Assembly (NCBI RefSeq): GCF_018614585.1
Contig: NZ_JAGGOI010000004.1
Location: 327,055-391,054, forward strand
Length of the DNA stretch: 64,000 bases
Direction of reading: 5' to 3'
Source: Streptomyces sp. ISL-1
Lineage (GTDB): Bacteria; Actinomycetota; Actinomycetes; Streptomycetales; Streptomycetaceae
In this document: in pieces, positions 25,712-38,811 of the stretch
Numbering within the stretch: position 1 is the stretch's first letter
Layout of the letters: each line of letters begins with the position of its first letter
Position numbers and translations under genes: made by a program
The notes under the pieces: model-generated
Told to the model about the DNA's origin: nothing
Databases searched by the model: none
Seen by the model: only the letters and a program-made list of their open reading frames with translations

Positions 25712-26727
25712 CCACCGTGCAGGCCAGGGAGAACACGTCCTCGCCGGCCGAGGAGGAGCCGCACGGCGCGGCCCGGGCAGAGCGGCTGAGCGCGCTCGCC
25801 CAGCAGCACGGCGCGCTCGTCACGCTGATGCTGGTGGTCGCTGTCGCCTCCTTCGGCTTCGACACGTTTCTGACCGGCGACAACCTGGAGAACATGGCCG
25901 TCTCATCGGCGTTTCTCGCCGTGGTCGCCCTCGGCATGACCTTCGTCATCGTCACCGGCGGGATCGACCTGTCGGTCGGCTCGCTGTTCGCGCTGGGCGG
26001 GGTGCTGGCCGCCTGGGGCTCGCAGTACGGCACACCGGTCGCACTGCTTCTGCCGCTCGCTGTGTGCGGGCTGATCGGCCTGGTCAACGGGCTGCTGATC
26101 GCACGGGCCCGGCTTGCGCCGTTCATTGTGACGCTCGCCGCGATGCTCGCCGCCCGCGGCATCCTGCTCTCCATCACCGACGAGGGCTCCACGACCTATC
26201 TGGTGGACGAGAAGTCCTTCTTCGCCCGGCTGGGACAGGACAAACTGCTGGGCGTCGGCGTGCCGGTGTGGATCACGGTGGCGCTGTTCGTGCTGGGCGC
26301 GATCGTGCTGCGCCGCAGCCGGTTCGGCCAGTATGTGTACGCGGTCGGCGGGAACGAGGACGCGGCGGCCCTGATGGGCGCCCCCGTCGCCCGTACGAAG
26401 ATCGCCGTGTACACGCTGTCCGGGCTCTGCGCCGGGCTCGCCGGAGCGCTCAACGCCGCCTGGCTGGTCTCCGGAGTCACCATCCTCGGCACCGGTATGG
26501 AGCTTGAAGCGATCTCCGCCGTCGTCATCGGCGGCACACTGCTCACCGGCGGCTTCGGCTTCATCAGCGGTTCGCTGGTCGGAGTGCTGCTGCTGAAGGT
26601 CATTCAGAACGTCATCAACCAGATCGGTTCGCTCGACTCGGCGTACCAACAGGTCGTCAGCGGGTCGTTCCTGGCCGTCGTGGTGATCGCCCAGACCTGG
26701 CTCGGGAGGCGGCGGCGCATGCTGTGA
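25708..26727 (+). CDS. sugar ABC transporter permease (YjfF-like)
   Basis: A 339-residue RbsC-family permease, second of the pair. TGGIDLSVGSLFALG, RSRFGQYVYAVGGNEDAAALMG and ISAVVIGGTLLTGGFG are typical. The N-terminal 35 residues are hydrophilic and cytoplasmic. GTG start overlapping the first permease's stop. Last gene of the LacI-controlled transport operon; it ends 40 bp from the convergent glgC. Confidence 0.92.
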   Translation: MTTVQARENTSSPAEEEPHGAARAERLSALAQQHGALVTLMLVVAVASFGFDTFLTGDNLENMAVSSAFLAVVALGMTFVIVTGGIDLSVGSLFALGGVLAAWGSQYGTPVALLLPLAVCGLIGLVNGLLIARARLAPFIVTLAAMLAARGILLSITDEGSTTYLVDEKSFFARLGQDKLLGVGVPVWITVALFVLGAIVLRRSRFGQYVYAVGGNEDAAALMGAPVARTKIAVYTLSGLCAGLAGALNAAWLVSGVTILGTGMELEAISAVVIGGTLLTGGFGFISGSLVGVLLLKVIQNVINQIGSLDSAYQQVVSGSFLAVVVIAQTWLGRRRRML

Positions 26728-26767
26728 GCCCGGGCAACCCCCGTCCAACGCGGCCGCGCCCGGTGCC

Positions 26768-27984
26768 TCACAGCACCGGCTGCCCCTTGCCCAGGGCGAT
26801 GACGCCGTTCTTGGACACGGTGTAGAGCTCCTGGTCCCGCCCGGGGTTGACGCCGATCGTCGCGCCGGGCGGGACGTCCACGTTCTTGTCGAGGATCGAG
26901 CCGCGCACCACCGCGCCGCGGCCTATGCGCACGTTGTCGTGGAGGACCGAGCCCTGCACGACAGCGCCCTCCTCGACACTCACGCCGGGCGAGAGGACGG
27001 ACCGGGTGACCTGACCGCGCACGACGCAGCCGGGGCTGATGATGGACTCGCTCGCGATTCCCGCGCCGATGAAGCGGGCCGGCGGCAGCTGGCCCGAGTG
27101 GGTGTAGATGGGCCAGCGGCGGTTGTCGAGATCGAAGACCGGCCGGTCCGGGATCAGATCCATATGGGCTTCGTAGTACGTGTCGAGGGTGCCCACATCA
27201 CGCCAGTAGCCGTGCTGCCGCGCGCTCTCGCCGGGCACATGGTTCTGATTGAAGTCGTAGAGCTGCGCCACACCCCGTTCGGTGAGCATCGGCAGGATCG
27301 AGCCACCCATGTCATGGAGGGAGTGCTTGTCCTCGGCGTCCCGGTGGAGTGCGTCGACGAGCACCTTGGTGGTGAAGAGGTAGTTGCCCATGGAGGCGAA
27401 GACCCGGTCGGGCTCGCCGGGCAGTCCGGGGGGGTCGGTGGGCTTCTCCAGGAACTGCTCGACCCGGGTGCCGTCGGAGGCCGGGGTGATGATCCCGAAC
27501 GACGACGCTTCGGCGCGCGGCACCTTGATCCCCGCGACGGTGACGCCCGCGTCGTTCTCGATGTGGTCCCGCAGCATCTGCCGCGGGTCCATCCGGTACA
27601 CATGGTCGGCGCCGAACACCGCGATGTAGTCGGGCTGTTCGTCGTTCACGAGGTTGAGGGACTGCAGGATCGCGTCCGCGCTGCCCAGATACCAGCGCGG
27701 ACCGAGCCGCTGCTGGGCCGGGACGGGGGTGACGTAGTTGCCGAGCAGGCTCGACATCCGCCAGGTGGTGGTGACATGGCGGTCCAGCGAGTGCGACTTG
27801 TACTGCGTGAGCACGCAGATACGCAGGATGTCGCCGTTGACCAGGCTGGAGAGCACGAAGTCGACGAGGCGGTACATGCCGCCGAAGGTCACCGCCGGTT
27901 TGGCGCGGTCGGCGGTGAGCGGCATCAGCCGCTTGCCCTCCCGCCGGCCAGTACGATCCCGAGCACCGAAGGTCCACCGCGCAT
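26768..27984 (-). CDS. glgC: glucose-1-phosphate adenylyltransferase with apparent frameshift
   Basis: GlgC makes ADP-glucose from glucose-1-phosphate and ATP. From 27925 down, the frame is intact ([37 protein letters not shown], a left-handed helix C-terminal domain). The true start appears to be the ATG at 27984 (after GGAAGG), reading [15 protein letters not shown], then the frame breaks: GGCGGGAGGGC is present where GGCGGGGAGGGC would give the GGEGKRL motif. One G is missing at 27940-27942, so translation stops at 27925. Either a sequencing error or a real null mutation in the nucleotide-binding loop. Repaired length would be 405 residues, normal for actinobacteria. Confidence 0.9.
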
Positions 27985-28020
27985 CGCCGCCCCTTCCACT
28001 CCGCCGACTGCCCTGCCCTG

Positions 28021-29184
28021 CTACGCCTGCTTGAGCAACTCCTCGTACACCTCGTGCGTCCGCCGGGCCACCTGGTCCCAGCCGAAGTCACGGACCGCCC
28101 GCTCCCGGCCGGCGGCGCCCATCCTGGCGGCCTCCACGGCGTCGTCGACGACCCGGTTCACCGACTGGGTGAGGCCCGACTCGAAGGCCTCCGGGTGACG
28201 GGCGTCGTAGGGCACGAGCAGTCCGGTGAGTCCGTCCTCCACGACCTCGGGGATGCCGCCGACCGCGGACGCCACGACAGCCGTACCGCAGGCCATTGCC
28301 TCCAGATTGACGATGCCCAGCGGCTCGTACACCGAGGGGCAGACGAACACCGCCGCGTGACTGAGCAGTTGGATGACCTGGGGCCGCGGCAGCATCTCGG
28401 GGATCCAGTACACCCCGTCACGTACCCGCTCCAACTCCTCGACCAGTTCGCGGAATTCACGGTCGATCTCGGGAGTGTCCGGGGCTCCCGCACACAGCAC
28501 CAGCTGAATGTCAGGGTCGAAGGAGCGGGCCGCGCGCAGCAGATGGGGGACGCCCTTCTGGCGGGTGATGCGGCCGACGAACAGGGCAAAAGGGCGGTGC
28601 GGGTCGACGCCGATCCGCTCAAGAGCGTCCGTCTCGTGGTCGGGGCGGTACATCCGGGTGTCGATGCCGTTGTGGACGACGCGCACCCGGTCCGGGTCGA
28701 GGGCGGGGTAGCAGGCGAGGATGTCGGCGCGCATACCGCGGGAGACGGCGATCACGGCGTCCGCGGCCTCGATAGCGGTGCGCTCGGCCCAGCTGGACAG
28801 GGCGTAGCCGCCGCCCAGTTGTTCGGCCTTCCAGGGGCGCAGCGGCTCCAGGGAGTGCGCTGTCATCACATGCGGGACGCCGTAGAGCAGTTTGGCGAAA
28901 TGGCCGGCGAGGTTGGCGTACCAGGTGTGGGAGTGGACCAGCTCGCGGCCCTGCAGCTCGGCGGCCATCGCCAGGTCCACGGAGAAGGTGCGCAGCGCTT
29001 CGTTGGCGCTCTCGAGTCCGGCGAGCGCCTTGTGGCGCAGGACCCCTTCGGCCGCACCCTCGCCCCAGCAGTGCACTTCGAGGTCGGTCAGTGCCCGTAA
29101 CTCCCGGGCAAGGAACTCCACATGGACACCGGCGCCCCCGTAGACGTCCGGCGGATACTCGCGTGTGAGCAGTCCGACCTTCAC
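28021..29184 (-). CDS. glgM: GlgM/GlgA-type ADP-glucose glycosyltransferase, TTA codon
   Basis: A 387-residue GT4 enzyme starting [20 protein letters not shown], with [15 protein letters not shown] and the E-x7-E motif [15 protein letters not shown]. This length matches mycobacterial GlgM, which transfers glucose from ADP-glucose to glucose-1-phosphate to give maltose-1-phosphate for GlgE; many databases call it glycogen synthase GlgA. It lies 36 bp upstream of glgC on the same strand, which would supply its ADP-glucose. Codon 29 is TTA (29098-29100), so translation should need bldA. The GTG at 29184 is set by family alignment; its ribosome site is poor. Confidence 0.88.
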   Translation of the reverse strand: MKVGLLTREYPPDVYGGAGVHVEFLARELRALTDLEVHCWGEGAAEGVLRHKALAGLESANEALRTFSVDLAMAAELQGRELVHSHTWYANLAGHFAKLLYGVPHVMTAHSLEPLRPWKAEQLGGGYALSSWAERTAIEAADAVIAVSRGMRADILACYPALDPDRVRVVHNGIDTRMYRPDHETDALERIGVDPHRPFALFVGRITRQKGVPHLLRAARSFDPDIQLVLCAGAPDTPEIDREFRELVEELERVRDGVYWIPEMLPRPQVIQLLSHAAVFVCPSVYEPLGIVNLEAMACGTAVVASAVGGIPEVVEDGLTGLLVPYDARHPEAFESGLTQSVNRVVDDAVEAARMGAAGRERAVRDFGWDQVARRTHEVYEELLKQA

Positions 29185-29313
29185 CCCATGATGGTCACGC
29201 AGATACGGCGTACGGGGAAGAGCGCGGTCAGGATCACCCGGCACCATTCGGCGCCGGTGGGCCTTCGCCGGCATCAGTCTGCTTCAGTCGGCATCAGGCT
29301 GCTTCAGTCCGCT

Positions 29314-30027
29314 TCAGCCGGCGGGCCGCTGCGGCGGCACGTCGAAAACGCAGTCGCCGCAGAGCCCGCCTCCCGGGCAGCGGTAGTAAAGACAGCAACT
29401 GCGCCGCCGCATCGCAGGTCCGTGCACGGTGCCGGCCAGATCGGGATGGGCGAAGAGCCCGGCGGCGAGCGCCGAGGCCCGCTCGGCCACCTCGGGCCGG
29501 CCGCCACGCCGGGCCCAGGTGTGCAGTGCACGTACGGCACCGGCGAGCGCGGAGCCCGCGTTGCCCCACAGCAGCTGCGGCGAGATCCGTGTGCCGTCCC
29601 GCAGCGCGGCGGCGAGCGGGACGAGATGGCCGTACTGCACCGTCTCGCGGATCGTGGACGCGTCGGCGGCCAGCGGACGGGGCTCGGTCAGGCACAGGTC
29701 GTCGGGCGAGCCGCGCTCCGGATCCCAGTGCAGCCGCGCGGGGCCGAGGTCGGGGATCTCGGCGTGCAGCGCGGCACAGCCGAGCGTGATGGACCAGAGG
29801 CGGGCCGCGAGCCCCTGGTGCGCGATGGAGGCGGCGACCCTTCGCTCGGGGGCGCGCAGCCGGGCGGCGACCGTGTCGACGCGTGCCACGAGCGGGCCGG
29901 TGTCGCCCGCGTACAGCCGCGCGAGCGGGGCGTGCCCGTCGCCCGGCGTCCCGGTGCGCAGGGCGAAGAACCCTCCCACGGACGCCAGCTCGTCGAGGTC
30001 CACGCCCACGCTCCCCTCCCCTGTCAC
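29314..30027 (-). CDS. (2Fe-2S)-binding, siderophore-reductase-like (FhuF C-terminal) protein
   Basis: A 237-residue protein ending in RRSCCLYYRCPGGGLCGDCVF, the Cys-Cys-x5-Cys-x5-Cys-x2-Cys pattern that includes the FhuF-type iron-sulphur ligands. The N-terminal 190 residues are FhuF-like and lack transmembrane spans. It probably reduces ferric siderophore in the cytoplasm. The GTG at 30027 follows AGGGGAACG; an in-frame GTG at 30009 has an equally good GGGGAG site, because the CGGTGACAGGGGA leader sequence is repeated. Stands alone, not in a siderophore cluster. Confidence 0.82.
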   Translation of the reverse strand: MTGEGSVGVDLDELASVGGFFALRTGTPGDGHAPLARLYAGDTGPLVARVDTVAARLRAPERRVAASIAHQGLAARLWSITLGCAALHAEIPDLGPARLHWDPERGSPDDLCLTEPRPLAADASTIRETVQYGHLVPLAAALRDGTRISPQLLWGNAGSALAGAVRALHTWARRGGRPEVAERASALAAGLFAHPDLAGTVHGPAMRRRSCCLYYRCPGGGLCGDCVFDVPPQRPAG

Positions 30028-30208
30028 CGTTCCCCTGTCACCGTCCGTGTGGGCACTCGCTCACCGTATCGACGACGTCGTCCCCTTACATCCCCGCCGG
30101 CCTGCTCACCCGCCGTGAGGGGGACTTTTGGCCTACGCTCGTACTACGTCGGCAGTACGTCCAAATGCCTGCTCAAGGACGACGACGGATACGCTCCAGA
30201 GGGAGATC

Positions 30209-32422
<2,214 letters not shown>

Positions 32423-32453
32423 TTAGGTGCTCCGAACGGACTATGACAAGGGT

Positions 32454-33764
32454 TCAGGCGCGGCGCGCGGAGGCGGCAGGGCGCACCGGGGCGACCGGGG
32501 GCCGACTGCCGCCGCGGGCCAGGAAGTCGGCCAGCGGCAGGGTCGCCGCGCCGACGGTGACCGCGTCCGGGCCGAGCTGCCCCATCTCGATGGCAGTACG
32601 GGCGGCGGCGTGACGCAGGGCGTACTCCCCCGCGTACCGGCGCACTTCGGGGAGCAGGCGGGGCCCGATGAGCAGTCCGGCCCAGCCGCCGATGAGGATG
32701 CGTTCGGGGTGGAAGAGGTTGATCAGGTCGGCGACGGCCGCGCCCAGATACTCGGCTGTGTCGTCGAGGAGGGAGAGCGCGACGGGGTCGGGCTCGGGTC
32801 CTTCCGGGCCCGGAAAGGCCGCCGCCAGCAGGGCGGCCAGCGCAGTTTCGTCGTCGGCGTCGGCGGGAAGCGGTCCGCCCGCCTCCTGCCAGCGCTCGCG
32901 CAGCGCTTCCGCACCGGCGTACGCCTCAAGACAGCCCAGCGAGCCGCAACGGCAGCGGCGGCCCCGGATCCGTACCGTCGTATGTCCCCATTCCAGAGCG
33001 CTGCTGCGGGCGTTCTCGTCTGGGGTGGAGGCATGCACGACGCAGGCGCCGACTCCCGAGCCGATCAGGGCGACGGCGGCCTCGCGGGCGCCGCGGCCGC
33101 CCCCGAACCACATCTCGGCCTGGCCGAGCGTCTTGGCACCGTTGTCGATGAACAGCGGGACTTCCGGAGGAAGTTCGACCGCGTCGCGGAGCAGCTTCTC
33201 GAACGGCACGGCGCTCCAGCCGATCGTCTGGCCGTGCACGATCGCTCCGGTCGCGCCGGTCGCTCCGTTCGCTCCGTTACTGGTTTCCTGCTCGACGATG
33301 CCGGGGACGCCGATCCCGATGCCGAGCAGGCTCGCGGCGTCGGCGTCCGCGTCCCGCAGTACGTCGGCGACGCCGGTACGGACATGGGCGACGACGCGCT
33401 CGACGTCGTAGCCGTGCTGGGCCAGGAGGTGTTCGGTGCGGCCGAGTTCGGTGAGCGAGAGGTCGAAGAGCTCGACGCGTACCCGGGTCTCGCCGATGTC
33501 GATGCCGATCAGCAGGCCGCTGGTGGGCGAGACGCGCAGCAGAGTGCGTGGGCGGCCGCCCTCGGAGTCGACCATTCCGGCTTCTTCGAGTACGCCCTCG
33601 GTGACGAGTTCCGAGACGACGTTGCTGATAGAACCTGAACTCAGCCCGGTGGCCGGTCCGAGCTCCTGGCGGCTCAACGGGCCGTCGAAATACAACCGTT
33701 GCAGAACCCTTGCGCGGTTGCCGCGCCGCAGGTCACGCACTGTCCGTCTGTCGCGCTCCGCCAT
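32454..33764 (-). CDS. ROK family transcriptional regulator
   Basis: A 436-residue repressor: N-terminal winged helix (GPLSRQELGPATGLSSGSIS) and a ROK sugar-kinase-like domain (GIDIGETRVRVELFDL, IGVPGIV, zinc site RCRCGSLGCLEAY). It lacks a clear kinase catalytic role and most likely senses a sugar. Divergent from the beta-glucoside transporter and GH1 genes, so it should control them. A 9-bp tandem repeat (33244-33279) inserts SNGANGATGATGA in the sugar domain. ATG at 33764 with GGAAGGAG upstream. Confidence 0.88.
   Translation of the reverse strand: MAERDRRTVRDLRRGNRARVLQRLYFDGPLSRQELGPATGLSSGSISNVVSELVTEGVLEEAGMVDSEGGRPRTLLRVSPTSGLLIGIDIGETRVRVELFDLSLTELGRTEHLLAQHGYDVERVVAHVRTGVADVLRDADADAASLLGIGIGVPGIVEQETSNGANGATGATGAIVHGQTIGWSAVPFEKLLRDAVELPPEVPLFIDNGAKTLGQAEMWFGGGRGAREAAVALIGSGVGACVVHASTPDENARSSALEWGHTTVRIRGRRCRCGSLGCLEAYAGAEALRERWQEAGGPLPADADDETALAALLAAAFPGPEGPEPDPVALSLLDDTAEYLGAAVADLINLFHPERILIGGWAGLLIGPRLLPEVRRYAGEYALRHAAARTAIEMGQLGPDAVTVGAATLPLADFLARGGSRPPVAPVRPAASARRA
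33244..33279 (-). repeat. four 9-bp tandem units inside the ROK gene
   Basis: On the plus strand GCTCCGGTC, GCGCCGGTC, GCTCCGTTC and GCTCCGTTA follow one another. They encode the NGANGATGATGA insertion, which is not part of the usual ROK fold and keeps the reading frame whatever the copy number. Confidence 0.7.
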
Positions 33765-33827
33765 GGTGCTCCTTCCCTTGACGCAACATACCCCGGTCAC
33801 AGACCTTGACGCGACCTTCCCTCACCT

Positions 33828-33850
33828 CTTAAATCACGGCATAAATTAAG
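33828..33850 (+). promoter_or_regulatory. AT-rich inverted repeat, likely ROK operator
   Basis: CTTAA at 33828-33832 is mirrored by TTAAG at 33846-33850 in an unusually AT-rich 23-bp segment (internal TAAATC and ATAAATTA) midway between the divergent ROK and binding-protein genes. ROK regulators often bind such AT-rich palindromes. Confidence 0.5.
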
Positions 33851-33906
33851 CCCTGGAGGCCGTTCGGGAACCGAACGCAGCCATCCCCGGGAAGGGGTCA
33901 CCTCTC

Positions 33907-35220
33907 ATGCGCACCAGCAGAGCCGCACTCGCTGTCACCGTCGTCACCGCGCTCGCCGCCGTCACCGCCTGTGGCGGCGGCACCTCCACAGATGGAGGCG
34001 GCAGCAACGAGTCGCCCAAGACGCTCACGTACTGGGCCTCCAATCAGGGTCCGAGCGTCGAGGCCGACAAGAAGATCCTCACGCCCGAACTCAAGAAGTT
34101 CGAGGAGCAGACGGGCATCAAGGTCAAGCTCGAGGTGATCCCCTGGTCCGATCTGCTCAACCGGATCCTGGCCGCCACGACGTCGGGGCAGGGCCCCGAC
34201 GTCCTCAACATAGGCAACACCTGGTCCGCCTCACTCCAGGCGACCGGTGCGCTGCTGCCCTGGGACCAGAAGAGCTTCGACGCGATCGGCGGCCGGGACC
34301 GCTTCGTCGCGTCCGCGGTGGCCTCGGCCGGGGCCGAGGGCAAGGACCCCGCGGCCGTGCCGCTGTACTCGCTGGCGTACGCGCTCTACTACAACAAGAA
34401 GATGTTCGCCGACGCGGGGATCTCGCAGCCGCCGACCACCTGGGACCAGCTGGTGGCCGACGGCAAGAAGATCTCCAAGGACGGCAAGTGGGCGCTGGGC
34501 GCCGAGGGCGGCAACCTCGCCAACAACATCCACCAGGTCTTCGTCCTCGGCAAGCAGCACGGCGCGGACTTCTTCGACTCCTCCGGCAAGCCAACCTTCA
34601 CCTCGGACGGCGCGGTCGCCGCGGTGAAGCAGTACGTCGACTTCATGGCCAAGGACAAGATCGTCGCGCCGGGCAACGCGGAGTACGCCCAGAACCAGTC
34701 CCTCCAGGACTTCGCGCGCGGCAAGACCGCCATGGTGCTGTGGCAGGCCGCCGCCTCGACCTTCGCCGCGCAGGGCATGAAGCCCGCGGACTGGGGGGTC
34801 GCTCCCGTACCGGTCCCGGCCGGCACTCCCGGCACCGGACAGAACACCAACTCCATGGTGGCCGGCATCAATATGGCCGTCTTCAAGAACACCAAGAACG
34901 CCGACGGCGCCAAGAAGTTCGTGAAGTTCATGACGAGCGACGCCGAGCAGAAACTGCTCAACAAGACGTACGGATCGATCCCGCCGGTCAAGGCCGCGCA
35001 GCAGGACCCGGCGTTCTCCGCGCCCGATCTGAAGGTCCTGCGCGACACGCTCGCCACCAGCGCGGCGCCCCTCCCGCAGGTGCCCACCGAGTCGCAGTTC
35101 GAGACGGCAGTCGGCACCGCCGTCAAGGAGCTGTGGGCCGATGCCGCGGCCGGACGCCCGGTGACCACCGAGTCCGTCAAGGACCGTCTGGCCAAGGCCC
35201 AGCAGCAGATGCAGCAGTGA
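33907..35220 (+). CDS. sugar ABC transporter substrate-binding lipoprotein
   Basis: A 437-residue family 1 binding protein. Lipobox AAVTAC (Cys about residue 23), then YWASNQGPSVEADKKILTPE and the characteristic GQGPDVLNIGNTW; GKTAMVLWQAA and VKFMTSDAEQKLLNKTYGSI are typical of disaccharide binders. It delivers sugar to the next two permeases. No ATPase gene is in the operon, so it must share an MsiK-like ATPase encoded elsewhere, as is usual in Streptomyces. With the GH1 enzyme downstream, a beta-glucoside or cello-oligosaccharide is likely. Confidence 0.92.
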   Translation: MRTSRAALAVTVVTALAAVTACGGGTSTDGGGSNESPKTLTYWASNQGPSVEADKKILTPELKKFEEQTGIKVKLEVIPWSDLLNRILAATTSGQGPDVLNIGNTWSASLQATGALLPWDQKSFDAIGGRDRFVASAVASAGAEGKDPAAVPLYSLAYALYYNKKMFADAGISQPPTTWDQLVADGKKISKDGKWALGAEGGNLANNIHQVFVLGKQHGADFFDSSGKPTFTSDGAVAAVKQYVDFMAKDKIVAPGNAEYAQNQSLQDFARGKTAMVLWQAAASTFAAQGMKPADWGVAPVPVPAGTPGTGQNTNSMVAGINMAVFKNTKNADGAKKFVKFMTSDAEQKLLNKTYGSIPPVKAAQQDPAFSAPDLKVLRDTLATSAAPLPQVPTESQFETAVGTAVKELWADAAAGRPVTTESVKDRLAKAQQQMQQ

Positions 35221-35230
35221 GGCCGGCGCG

Positions 35231-36238
35231 ATGACCACCACCGTGACTCCCGGCCGCACCGACCGGGCGGGCAGCGGTGAGAGCGTGGGCACGAAGGATG
35301 CGCGCGGAAGGCTGCCGCGCATCCCGGACCGGATCCGCCACGGCGGCCTGCCCTATCTCCTGCTGCTGCCCGCCGTCGTGCTCGAACTGCTCGTCCATCT
35401 GATCCCGATGGTCATCGGCATCGCGATGAGCTTCCGTCAGCTCACCCAGTTCTACATCCGCAACTGGGGCCAGGCGCCGTGGGCGGCGTTCGACAACTAC
35501 CGGGTCGCCGTCGACTTCGACGCACCGATCGGCCGGGCGCTGCTCCACTCCTTCTATGTCACCTGCCTGTTCAGCGTGCTCGCCGTGGGCCTGTCCTGGC
35601 TGTTCGGGGTCGCCGCGGCGATCATGATGCAGGAGAACTTCCGCGGCCGGGGCCTTCTGCGGGCCGTCTTCCTCACTCCGTACGCGCTGCCGGTGTACGC
35701 CGCGGTCATCACCTGGGCCTTCATGTTCCAGCGCGACAACGGCCTGATCAATCACGTCCTGCACGACCAGCTCGGCCTCACCGACCAGCCGTCCTTCTGG
35801 CTGATCGGCGACAACAGCTTCGTCGCGCTGGTCGTGGTGGCGGTCTGGAAGTCCTGGCCCTTCGCGTTCCTCATCCTCATGGCGGGGCTGCAGAACATCC
35901 CGCGCGAGCTGTACGAAGCCGCGGCCATCGACGGCGCGGGCGTCTGGCAGCAGATCCGCAAGATCACCCTGCCGTCACTTCGCCCGGTCAACCAGGTGCT
36001 GGTGCTGGTCCTGTTCCTGTGGACGTTCAACGACTTCAACACGCCGTACGTGCTGTTCGGCAGGGCCGCCCCGGAGGCCGCCGACCTGATCTCCATCCAT
36101 ATCTACCAGTCGTCGTTCGTCACCTGGAACTTCGGCTCGGGCTCCGCGATGTCGGTCCTGCTGCTGCTCTTCCTGCTGCTGGTCACGGCCGTCTATCTGC
36201 TGCTCACCTCACGGGGAAGGAAGACCGCCGATGCCTAG
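35231..36238 (+). CDS. carbohydrate ABC transporter permease (MalF-like)
   Basis: A 335-residue permease with six or more spans and a 40-residue cytoplasmic N-terminus. The coupling motif EAAAIDGAGVWQQIRKITLP is the EAA loop that contacts the ATPase. Starts 11 bp after the binding-protein stop (GAGG upstream) and overlaps the next permease by 8 bases. Confidence 0.92.
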   Translation: MTTTVTPGRTDRAGSGESVGTKDARGRLPRIPDRIRHGGLPYLLLLPAVVLELLVHLIPMVIGIAMSFRQLTQFYIRNWGQAPWAAFDNYRVAVDFDAPIGRALLHSFYVTCLFSVLAVGLSWLFGVAAAIMMQENFRGRGLLRAVFLTPYALPVYAAVITWAFMFQRDNGLINHVLHDQLGLTDQPSFWLIGDNSFVALVVVAVWKSWPFAFLILMAGLQNIPRELYEAAAIDGAGVWQQIRKITLPSLRPVNQVLVLVLFLWTFNDFNTPYVLFGRAAPEAADLISIHIYQSSFVTWNFGSGSAMSVLLLLFLLLVTAVYLLLTSRGRKTADA

Positions 36239-37076
36239 GCCGCCGAGCTCGCCGACCGCACCGCCGCGGTCCTTCCGCTGGACGCGCCGCATCGTCCTCA
36301 CCTTCCTTTCGGCCTTCGCGCTGCTGCCCGTCTATGTGATGCTCAGCAGCTCCCTCAAGCCGCTCCAGGATGTGTCGGGGAAGTTCCAGTGGATCCCGTC
36401 CGGGTTCACCATCCGCCCGTACATCGACATCTGGGACACCGTGCCGCTGGCGCGCTACTTCCTCAACTCGCTGGTCGTGGCGGGCGCGGCGACCGTACTG
36501 TCCGTGGTGATCGCGGTGTTCGCGGCGTACGCCGTGAGCCGCTACCGGTTCCGCGGGCGGCGGGTGTTCACCGTCACGGTGCTCTCCACCCAGATGTTCC
36601 CCGGCATCCTTTTCCTTCTCCCGCTGTTCCTGATCTTCGTCAATATCGGCAACACCACCGGCATCGCCCTGTACGGCTCGCGCGGCGGGCTGATCCTCAC
36701 CTATCTGACGTTCTCGCTCCCCTTCTCCATCTGGATGCTGATCGGCTACTTCGACTCCATCCCGCGGGATCTGGACGAGGCCGCGATGGTGGACGGCTGC
36801 GGGGCGCTCGGCGCGCTCTTCCGGATCGTCGTGCCGGCCGCGGTCCCCGGCATCGTCGCCGTGGCCGTCTACGCGTTCATGACGGCCTGGGGAGAGGTCC
36901 TGTTCGCCTCGGTCATGACGAACGACACCACCCGAACGCTCTCCGTCGGGCTCCAGGGCTACGCCACCCAGAACGACGTGTACTGGAACCAGGTCATGGC
37001 CGCCTCGCTCGTCGTCAGCGTGCCCGTCGTCGCCGGGTTCCTGCTCCTCCAGCGCTATCTCGTGGCCGGCCTGACC

Positions 37077-37094
<18 letters not shown>
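36231..37094 (+). CDS. carbohydrate ABC transporter permease (MalG-like)
   Basis: A 287-residue permease. EAA loop DEAAMVDGCGALGALFRIVV; the C-terminus QRYLVAGLTAGAVK is the usual ending for this class. Partner of the preceding MalF-like protein. Its 3' end is duplicated in the spacer before the GH1 gene. Confidence 0.92.
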
Positions 37095-38541
<1,447 letters not shown>

Positions 38542-38601
38542 GCTGGGGCCCACGCCACCCCGGCTTCCCCCTTCCGGCCGTATGACCGCTACTCGGCGGA
38601 C

Positions 38602-38716
38602 CGTGACGGCCGCCGCCTGCCCGTCCGATGACCAGGCCCTCGTCCTTGAGGAGCTGCAATGCCTGCTGCACGGTGGCGTTCGGTCGTCCTGCTCGACGTG
38701 GGCGGGGGCGACGAGA
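38602..38716 (-). pseudogene. GntR-family HTH remnant
   Basis: On the minus strand the segment ATVQQALQLLKDEGLVIGRAG is the second half of a GntR winged helix (compare TVRQALQLLKDEGLV in intact proteins), but it has no proper N-terminal part, start codon or effector domain. The surrounding 38542-38811 interval holds nothing else convincing. It is probably the remains of a deleted regulator gene. Confidence 0.55.
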
Positions 38717-38811
38717 TGAGAAGCCGTCGAGGACCTCGCGGTGCCGCGTACTCGCGCCGGTGACCAAAGAGTTGGTGTCGTCAGAATCGCTGCCACCACG
38801 AAGAGTGGACC

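Noticed and set aside
23092..26727. Galactofuranose transport as an assigned function rather than a hypothesis
   Set aside because: YtfQ-like and ribose-type binding proteins are too similar for substrate assignment by eye, so it is reported only as a testable proposal.
27312..28091. A minus-strand frame covering the glgC start as a separate 259-residue gene
   Set aside because: Its product has no family resemblance; the region is explained by glgC with a one-base deletion.
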